A stretch of DNA of 40,143 nt from Pseudonocardia sp. KRD291 (GTDB taxonomy: Bacteria > Actinomycetota > Actinomycetes > Mycobacteriales > Pseudonocardiaceae). The notes under the pieces are model-generated. The model saw nothing but the letters and a program-made list of their open reading frames with translations, made no database searches and was not told the DNA's origin. Positions 34,404 to 40,143 of this stretch are shown here, in pieces (the first letter of the stretch is position 1; each line of letters begins with the position of its first letter). The position numbers and the translations under genes are program-made. Location: assembly GCF_019263595.1 (NCBI RefSeq), contig NZ_JADQDD010000019.1, positions 1 through 40,143 on the forward strand, given 5' to 3'.

Positions 34404-34450
34404 CAGGCGTCTCCGGCTAATCAGGCGTCTCCGGCTGCTCAGGCGTCCGG
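34404..34450. repeat. 18-bp tandem repeat, 2.6 copies, at the end of the NUDIX gene
   Basis: CAGGCGTCTCCGGCTAAT (34404-34421) and CAGGCGTCTCCGGCTGCT (34422-34439) differ at three bases; a shortened third copy CAGGCGTCCGG follows (34440-34450). It straddles the NUDIX stop codon, so the third copy codes for the C-terminal residues. Confidence 0.8.
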
Positions 34451-34843
34451 GTGCTCGTCCAGGAACCGGCGCAGGGGCGCGAACAGGTCGTCGCGGGCGC
34501 GCAGCGCGGCCGGGGTGAGCCAGGCCAGGTCGGTGGCCCTGTCCGGCTCCCGGACGGCCGCCGTGCCGGCGAGCACGGCGCAGGCCAGGAACAGCGTCAC
34601 GTAGTGCCGGCCGGCCTCGGGCATCGGGTCGTCGGTGAAGCCGAGGCGGGCGGTGGCCTCCACCCTCAGCCCGGTCTCCTCGGCCACCTCGCGCGCCGCC
34701 GTCGCCTCCGGGGACTCGCCGAACTCCTGATGGCCGCCGGGCAGGCCCCACGTCCCGGCGCCGTGCGCGCCGGCCCGGCGCAGCACCAGCCACCGGCCCG
34801 AGTCCTCCACGACGGCCGCGACCCCGACCCGCACCTCCGGCAT
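34439..34843 (-). CDS. NUDIX hydrolase (MTH2/NUDT15-like)
   Basis: 134 aa. The complete NUDIX box lies at 36-58 (GGHQEFGE, then REVAEETGL), and the preceding [15 protein letters not shown] is the pattern of the NUDT15/MTH2 branch, which hydrolyses modified nucleoside triphosphates. The ATG at 34843 is preceded by TACGCT and six bases, which favours a leaderless transcript over the longer frame. It is convergent with the MprF-like gene and divergent from nadE. Confidence 0.87.
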   Translation of the reverse strand: MPEVRVGVAAVVEDSGRWLVLRRAGAHGAGTWGLPGGHQEFGESPEATAAREVAEETGLRVEATARLGFTDDPMPEAGRHYVTLFLACAVLAGTAAVREPDRATDLAWLTPAALRARDDLFAPLRRFLDEHPDA

Positions 34844-34982
34844 CGTCGGAGCGTAGGCGAGGCGCCGGGTTTCCCGACGCGGCACCGATGCGTCCTGCGT
34901 CCGGCCTCGGCCGCGTCGCGCGGGGACCTGATCAGGTGCGGCAGACTGCGGGCGGATTGCCCGCCGCAGCAGAAGGTTCCCG

Positions 34983-37025
34983 ATGAGCTTCCACTCCGCC
35001 TACCGCCACCACTTCCTGCGCGTCGCCGCCGCCACGATCCGCACGGAGATGGCCGACCCGGCCGCGAACGCCGCCTCGGTGCTGACCACGGCGCGCGAGT
35101 GCCACGCCGACGGCGTCGGGCTGGTCGTGTTCCCGGAGCTCACGCTGTCCGGGTACTCCATCGAGGACGTCCTGATGCAGGACACGTTGCTCGACGCCGT
35201 CTCCGACGAGCTCGTCGCGCTGGCCGCGGCCACCGCGGACCTGCTGCCGGTGCTCGTCGTCGGTGCCCCGCTGCGGCACCGGCACCGCATCTACAACGGC
35301 GCGGTGGTGATCCACCGGGGGCGGATCCTCGGGGTGGCGCCGAAGTCGTACCTGCCGACCTACCGGGAGTTCTACGAGCACCGCCAGGTCGCCCCGGGCG
35401 ACGACCAGCGCGGCACGATCCGGATCGGGGGGACCGAGGTCCCGTTCGGCCCGGACCTGCTCTTCGCCGCCACCGACCTCCCGGGGTTCGTGCTGCACGC
35501 CGAGGTCTGTGAGGACTTCTGGGTGCCGATCCCGCCGAGCGCGGAGGCGGCGCTGGCCGGGGCGACGGTGCTGGCGAACATCTCCGGCAGCCCGATCACC
35601 ATCGGGCGGGCCGACCAGCGACGGCTGCTGTGCCGCTCGGCGTCCTCGCGCTGCCTGGCCGCCTACGTCTACGCCGCGGCCGGGGAGGGCGAGTCGACCA
35701 CCGACGTCGCCTGGGACGGCCAGACGATGATCTACGAGAACGGCGGGCAGCTGGCCGAGTCGGACCGGTTCCCGAAGGGCGCGCAGCGGGCCGTCGCCGA
35801 CGTCGACCTGGACCTGATCGCCGCCGAGCGCCGCCGGATGGGCACGTTCGACGACAACCGGCGCACCCACGCCGCGCGCGTCGACAGCTTCCGGACGGTC
35901 GAGTTCGTGCTCGACCCGCCGGACCGGGACATCGGTCTGAAGCGCTCGATCGAGCGCTTCCCGTTCGTGCCCGCAGACCCGGAGCGGCTCGAGCAGGACT
36001 GCTACGAGGCCTACTCGATCCAGGTCTCCGGGCTGGAGCAGAGGCTGCGCGCGATCGGTGGCCCGAAGGTGGTGATCGGGGTGTCCGGCGGGCTGGACTC
36101 CACGCACGCGCTGATCGTCGCCGCCCGGGCGATGGACCGCGAGCAGCGCCCGCGAAGCGACATCCTCGCGTTCACCCTGCCCGGCTTCGCGACCGGCGAG
36201 CACACGAAGAACAACGCGATCGCCCTCTCGCACGCCCTCGGCGTCACCCTCGAGACCATCGACATCACGCCGACGGCGCGGACCATGCTCTCCGAGATCG
36301 ACCACCCGTTCTCCCGCGGGGAGGCCGTCTACGACGTCACGTTCGAGAACGTCCAGGCCGGCCTGCGCACCGACTACCTGTTCCGCCTCGCCAACCAGCG
36401 CGGCGGCATCGTGCTCGGCACCGGCGACCTGTCCGAGCTGGCGCTGGGCTGGTCGACCTACGGCGTCGGCGACCAGATGTCGCACTACAACGTCAACGGC
36501 GGCGTCCCGAAGACGCTGATCCAGCACCTGATCCGCTGGGTGGCCGGCTCCGGGCAGTTCGACGACGACGTCAGCGCCGTCCTGCGATCGGTGCTCGACA
36601 CCGAGATCACCCCGGAGCTGGTGCCCACCACCGACGGCGAGCAGGTGCAGTCGAGCGAGGCCAAGATCGGCCCGTACGCGCTGCAGGACTTCACGTTGCA
36701 CTACGTGCTCCGGCACGGCTTCCGGCCGTCGAAGATCGCGTTCCTGGCCGGGCACGCCTGGTCGGACGCCTCCGCCGGGCAGTGGCCGCCGGGGTTCCCG
36801 GACGACCGGCGCCCCGAGTACTCCCCCGCCGAGATCCGGCGCTGGCTGGAGGTGTTCGCGCAGCGGTTCTTCTCGTTCAGCCAGTTCAAGCGCTCGGCCC
36901 TGCCGAACGGGCCGAAGGTCTCGCCGACCGGCGCGCTCTCGCCGCGCGGGGACTGGCGCGCGCCCTCGGACATGTCCGCGCGGATCTGGCTCGACGAGAT
37001 CCGCCGCGAGGTGCCGGAGGGCTGA
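34983..37025 (+). CDS. nadE: Glutamine-dependent NAD+ synthetase
   Basis: Amidates nicotinate adenine dinucleotide to NAD+ with ammonia drawn from glutamine. 680 aa. The N-terminal nitrilase-type glutaminase has the triad E52 ([10 protein letters not shown]), K121 ([11 protein letters not shown]) and C176 (EVCEDFW). The C-terminal synthetase has the ATP pyrophosphatase loop SGGLDST (368-374) and [12 protein letters not shown]. The length matches mycobacterial NadE. ATG 34983 has AGAAGG six bases upstream. The stop is 16 bases from that of the convergent HxlR gene. Confidence 0.95.
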   Translation: MSFHSAYRHHFLRVAAATIRTEMADPAANAASVLTTARECHADGVGLVVFPELTLSGYSIEDVLMQDTLLDAVSDELVALAAATADLLPVLVVGAPLRHRHRIYNGAVVIHRGRILGVAPKSYLPTYREFYEHRQVAPGDDQRGTIRIGGTEVPFGPDLLFAATDLPGFVLHAEVCEDFWVPIPPSAEAALAGATVLANISGSPITIGRADQRRLLCRSASSRCLAAYVYAAAGEGESTTDVAWDGQTMIYENGGQLAESDRFPKGAQRAVADVDLDLIAAERRRMGTFDDNRRTHAARVDSFRTVEFVLDPPDRDIGLKRSIERFPFVPADPERLEQDCYEAYSIQVSGLEQRLRAIGGPKVVIGVSGGLDSTHALIVAARAMDREQRPRSDILAFTLPGFATGEHTKNNAIALSHALGVTLETIDITPTARTMLSEIDHPFSRGEAVYDVTFENVQAGLRTDYLFRLANQRGGIVLGTGDLSELALGWSTYGVGDQMSHYNVNGGVPKTLIQHLIRWVAGSGQFDDDVSAVLRSVLDTEITPELVPTTDGEQVQSSEAKIGPYALQDFTLHYVLRHGFRPSKIAFLAGHAWSDASAGQWPPGFPDDRRPEYSPAEIRRWLEVFAQRFFSFSQFKRSALPNGPKVSPTGALSPRGDWRAPSDMSARIWLDEIRREVPEG

Positions 37026-37041
37026 GCACCCGGCCCGGCAG

Positions 37042-37560
37042 TCAGGTCAGAGGTTCGAGCAGGCGTTGCGGAGCCAGCAGCGCCCGCCCGACCGGCTCGG
37101 TCGGCTCCGGCTCCCCGGCCAGGCCCGGGCCCGGGTGCACCTCCACCTCGCCCGGCCCCGGTGCCGTCGCGCAGACCGGGCAACGGCCGGCGCCGTCGAG
37201 CTCGGCGTCGCAGCCCACGTGCCGGAAGATCCGGCGGCGGGGCACGGCCGTGGTGTGCCGCTCGCCCCACCCGTAGAGCGCGTGCAGCACCGGCCACAGG
37301 TCCGCACCGCGCGCGGTGAGCACGTACTCGACCCGGGCCGGGCCCGGCTCCTCCCGGCGCAGCACGCCGGCCTCGGTCAGCGCGTCCAGGCGCGCGGCCA
37401 GCACGGCCTTGGGCACGCCCAGGTGGCGGTGCAGGTCGGTGAACCGGCGTACGCCGTAGAAGCAGTCCCGCAGGATCAGCAACGTCCAGCGCTCGCCGAC
37501 GACCTCGAGCGCGCGGGCCATCGAGCAGGCCTGCGAGGCGTAGTCGGATCCGAGCGGCAT
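37042..37560 (-). CDS. HxlR-family transcriptional regulator
   Basis: 172 aa. The winged helix (~10-100) has the family core ALEVVGERWTLLILRDCFYGVRRF (positions ~17-40) and LGVPKAVLAARLDAL. The C-terminal extension includes CDAELDGAGRCPVC, a likely small zinc site. Divergent from an MFS transporter with two palindromes between them, so it most likely represses the transporter and itself. Confidence 0.88.
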   Translation of the reverse strand: MPLGSDYASQACSMARALEVVGERWTLLILRDCFYGVRRFTDLHRHLGVPKAVLAARLDALTEAGVLRREEPGPARVEYVLTARGADLWPVLHALYGWGERHTTAVPRRRIFRHVGCDAELDGAGRCPVCATAPGPGEVEVHPGPGLAGEPEPTEPVGRALLAPQRLLEPLT

Positions 37561-37579
37561 GGCGCCATCCTACGCTCGC

Positions 37580-37630
37580 GGTTCGATCACCGAACCACCT
37601 CGTGCTACCGTCCGGTTCGACCATCGAACT
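37580..37630. promoter_or_regulatory. Paired HxlR operator between hxlR and the MFS gene
   Basis: GGTTCG-ATCAC-CGAACC (37580-37596) is a perfect palindrome. GGTTCG-ACCAT-CGAACT (37614-37630) is a second copy with one outer mismatch. The centres are 34 bp apart, in the 85-bp divergent region. HxlR is the natural candidate to bind. Confidence 0.72.
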
Positions 37631-37645
37631 CCTCGGGAGACGCCC

Positions 37646-39004
37646 ATGGAACGCCGCACCGTCGTCGTCTCCGCACTCGGCACGCTGCTCGCACTCGTGT
37701 CCTACACCGCACCGCTGACCACCCTCCGGGCGATCTCGGCGGACCTGGGAGCCGGGCCGTCCGGACAGTCCTGGATCCTCAGCTCGATGAGCCTCGGGCT
37801 CACCGCGGCGCTGCTCACCGCCGGCACCCTGGCCGACGAGCACGGTCGTCGACGGCTGTTCGTGCTCGGCGCGGTGGTGCTGGCGGTCGCCTCCGCGGCC
37901 GGTGCGGCGTCGCCCGGGACGGCGGTGTTCGTCCTCGGACGGGTCGTGCAGGGCGTCGGCGCCGCCGCGATGATCGCCTGCAGCCTCGCCCTGATCAGCC
38001 ACGCGATCCCGCCGGGGCCGGCGCGGGCCCGCGCCACCGGGATGTGGGGTGCGGCATTGGCCGCGGGGATCGCGGCCGGTCCGGTGCTCTCCTCGCTGAT
38101 CGACTGGCGCGTGTTCTACGTGCTCATCGCCGTCGCCGCGCTCGGCGTGGCGGCCGCCGCCCGGTCACTGCTCACCGAGTCCACCTCCGGTGAGCCGCGC
38201 CCGGTGGACCTGCCGGGGATGGTGCTGCTCGCGGCCGCGCTCTCGGCGTTGCTGGCCGGGCTCACCGAGGCCCGGCGGCTGCCGGTCGGACCGGTCCCGA
38301 TCGCGCTGCTCGTCGCCGGGGCGCTGCTGCTCGCCGGGTTCGTCGTCGTGCAGCGACGCTCGTCGCACCCGATGGTCGCCCTGCGGCTGTTCCGCAGTCC
38401 GGGGCTCGTCGCAGCCACCACCGCGAGCCTGGCCAGCGGCCTCGGGGTGATCGCGGTGTCGTCGTTCCTGCCGGTCGTGCTGCAGCGCGGTCAGGGGCAC
38501 GGCCCGGTGTTCGCGGCCCTGATGCTGCTCGGCTGGTCCGGGACGAGCATCGTCACCGCCCTGCTGACCCGGCGGATCAGCGAACAGGTCACCGGTGCGA
38601 TCCGCCTGGGCGCCGGGCTGGTGGTGGTCGCGGCCGGACTGGTGCCGATGATGTGGGTGAGCCCGGACTCGAGCCCGTGGCTCGTGCTGACCGGGCTGGT
38701 CGTGGCCGGGCTGGGCACCGGCGTCGTCAACGCCACGCTGGGCCGCGAGGCCGTCGCGAGCGTCCCGGCGAACCGGGCCGGGATGGGCAGCGGGATCAAC
38801 AACAGCAGCCGCTACCTCGGCGCGGCGATCGGGGTGACGTTGGTGTCGGTGCTGAGCTCGCCGACCGGGGCGGAGACGCCGGAGACACTGCTCGCCGGCT
38901 GGGACGTCGCGGTCGTCGTCTGCACCGTGCTGACCGTGCTCTGCGCCGGGGTCGTGCTGGCGTGCACCCGTCGCGCGCCGGCGGGGAGCCCGGTCCGGGC
39001 CTGA
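37646..39004 (+). CDS. Major facilitator superfamily efflux transporter
   Basis: 452 aa with about 12-14 membrane helices. The motif A loop after helix 2 reads GTLADEHGRRRLF (~58-70), and RVVQGVGAAAMIA (~98-110) is motif B-like, typical of drug:H+ antiporters. The substrate is unknown. ATG 37646 follows GGGAG. The divergent HxlR regulator and paired operator suggest induction by the transported compound. A weak hairpin CCGGTG/CACCGG follows at 39052-39070. Confidence 0.88.
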   Translation: MERRTVVVSALGTLLALVSYTAPLTTLRAISADLGAGPSGQSWILSSMSLGLTAALLTAGTLADEHGRRRLFVLGAVVLAVASAAGAASPGTAVFVLGRVVQGVGAAAMIACSLALISHAIPPGPARARATGMWGAALAAGIAAGPVLSSLIDWRVFYVLIAVAALGVAAAARSLLTESTSGEPRPVDLPGMVLLAAALSALLAGLTEARRLPVGPVPIALLVAGALLLAGFVVVQRRSSHPMVALRLFRSPGLVAATTASLASGLGVIAVSSFLPVVLQRGQGHGPVFAALMLLGWSGTSIVTALLTRRISEQVTGAIRLGAGLVVVAAGLVPMMWVSPDSSPWLVLTGLVVAGLGTGVVNATLGREAVASVPANRAGMGSGINNSSRYLGAAIGVTLVSVLSSPTGAETPETLLAGWDVAVVVCTVLTVLCAGVVLACTRRAPAGSPVRA

Positions 39005-39837
39005 CCCGTTCGGTCCCGACCCCGGTCGCCGACAGTCCTGCGCGTGGCGCTCCGGTGCCCTCCACACCGGGGCGCCCCCTCTCGCCGCCGCTCCGACACC
39101 GCTCGCCGAACCACCTACAAGATCGTCGCGAATGACGACGGGATCACGGCCGCGTTCCGCCGGACGACGGCAGCGCAGGAGTCCGTACGGATTCTCCCGC
39201 GGTAGACCGGGTAGACGTTTCCGCTCCGCGAATGCGCGGGCCCGACGACCCCGCGCCGTCGCCCGTTCCGATCCGGGAGAGGGAGCCGGCCGGTCGTCCG
39301 ATCCGATGGAGGCCACGACCGGCCGGCGGGGTCCGGCGGGGCGCAGGCCGGTCGGTCCGGCCGCAGCCGGGTCCGCGCGGTGCCCGTCCGCGGGCGCGCA
39401 CCGCGCGCGGTCCGGCCCGCCGAACCCGTCCGCACGCTGCGACGACGACGCCCACGCAGACCCCGGCCGATCGGCGCCGGCGGGGTCCCGGCGGCCGCCG
39501 GTGCGGGTCCGCCCGCGCGATCGACGCCGCGGCGGAGCACCCGCCCACACCCGGGCCGCACCGGTCGACCCGGCTCCGGGAGCTCCGCGCCCGACGTGAC
39601 GTCCACGGCTCCCCGGAACTGCGCGCGATCGCCGTTCCGCAATTGTGCGACACGCCCCACGGAACGGGATCGCGAGCATTGCCGGCCCGCCGCGACATCG
39701 GTGGGGAACACGCGCCGGCGACCCGGTCACGGGTCGTTCCAGATCTGTTTTCCGGCCGCCCGACGACGACGAAGCCCCCCTGTCCAGGACAAGATCGCGA
39801 GTACTAGCGTGCGTCGCAATCGACTTGGAGGTGAGTC
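39005..39837. other. 833-bp gap without a recognisable gene; contains a strong hairpin
   Basis: No reading frame on either strand looks like a protein; the long ones are Arg/Pro-rich shadows. A weak hairpin (39052-39070) may end the MFS transcript. At 39285-39297 GCCGGCCGGTCGT pairs perfectly with 39315-39327 around 17 bases. Near the right end TAGCGT (39805-39810) could be the -10 of the next gene. A small RNA or a decayed gene is possible. Confidence 0.5.
39285..39327. other. Perfect 13-bp inverted repeat in the gap
   Basis: GCCGGCCGGTCGT and its exact complement are separated by 17 bases, ~280 bp after the MFS stop. It is too far away for a simple MFS terminator and could mark the end of an unannotated RNA. 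Short GGCCGG-rich repeats recur nearby. Confidence 0.5.
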
Positions 39838-40143
39838 TTGGCACTCGCATCGATCCTGTCCGAGATGCCCGATCTGCTGCGCCGGACGCTCGAGGAGCAC
39901 ACGCCGGATGCGCAGGGGTACTGCCGGGAATGCCGGGACGCCACCGGCGTCAGCGCGACGTGGCCGTGCGTGACGCGCGAGCTCGCCGAGGAGGCACAGC
40001 ACATCTACGGCGGCGGCCTGCCGGGCACCCGCGACACGGGACGCGCGCCGGTCGGTCAGGCCCCCCGTCCGGACCGGCAGGACTCGGAGCCCTCCGTCGC
40101 CGGACGCCGCCGGGCCCGGGACCTCTCCGGTGTCACCGACTCC
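39838..40143 (+). CDS. Small Cys-rich protein of unknown function (partial, runs off the window)
   Basis: The first 102 codons are present. TTG 39838 is taken as the start because GGAGG lies exactly six bases upstream. An amphipathic helix (ASILSEMPDLLRRTLEEH) leads into YCRECRDATG and TWPC (residues ~32-50), a probable zinc knuckle of three Cys plus His residues. Then comes a Gly/Pro/Arg-rich disordered tail. I do not recognise a named family. Use of TTG may limit expression. Confidence 0.6.
   Translation, partial: MALASILSEMPDLLRRTLEEHTPDAQGYCRECRDATGVSATWPCVTRELAEEAQHIYGGGLPGTRDTGRAPVGQAPRPDRQDSEPSVAGRRRARDLSGVTDS

Noticed and set aside
39115..39711. Long minus-strand reading frame in the 39.0-39.8 kb gap
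   Set aside because: Arg/Pro/Gly-rich with no domain, no ribosome site and similar open frames on both strands; typical high-GC shadow.

Overview
The window is high-GC, densely packed actinobacterial DNA. Gene content and order (rho / thrB-thrC-hom / lysA / argS, an RbpA-type protein, DUF3040 proteins, GTG and TTG starts, leaderless promoters) suggest a member of the Pseudonocardiaceae, probably close to Pseudonocardia. That placement is inferred from gene style and was not searched.

Layout. 1-7.6 kb is a core biosynthetic block on the minus strand: argS, lysA, hom, thrC and thrB (start/stop overlaps between hom, thrC and thrB), then the 5' end of rho behind its own promoter. 7.8-9.5 kb holds DUF3105 and DUF305 membrane-anchored proteins separated by an 18-bp tandem repeat, then tRNA-Arg(CCG). 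About 9.6-34.4 kb reads as a stress, redox and dormancy-type accessory region: two PucR/CdaR-type regulators, a tandem universal stress protein (USP) and a single-domain USP, a slipin (SPFH), three DUF3040 proteins, two MarR regulators, a GreA-like factor, a PRC-barrel protein, a zinc-ribbon protein, a D-amino-acid oxidoreductase, Fur-catalase, cytochrome oxidase subunit I, a gutted pckG, an RbpA paralogue, DUF488, VOC, pirin, a PRC-barrel/DUF2382 protein, a cupin, a CBS protein, a ClC channel/antiporter and an MprF/LysX-like membrane protein. 34.4-40.1 kb has a NUDIX hydrolase, glutamine-dependent NAD synthetase, a divergent HxlR/MFS pair, an 830-bp gap, and the start of a small Cys-rich protein.

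Main observation. A palindrome, TATCGT-N3-ACGATA, occurs at four intergenic promoters and nowhere else as a full match that I found. It lies between marR and the DUF3040-slipin-USP operon (doubled), upstream of the zinc-ribbon gene (single), upstream of fur-katA (doubled), and upstream of DUF3040-(pckG remnant)-rbpA paralogue-small ORF-DUF488-USP (single). Both doubled sites have a 15-bp centre-to-centre spacing, and the predicted -10 elements begin in the last bases of the operator. I read this as a local stress regulon, controlled either by the MarR protein at 13.1 kb or by the Fur/CatR-type protein at 18.7 kb. Two operons under this operator share one architecture: DUF3040 first and a USP last.

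Decay is visible in the same region. pckG has kept its first ~153 and last ~41 codons around a large internal deletion. A second, partial pirin copy, about 94% identical to the intact one over ~217 bp, also has its centre deleted.
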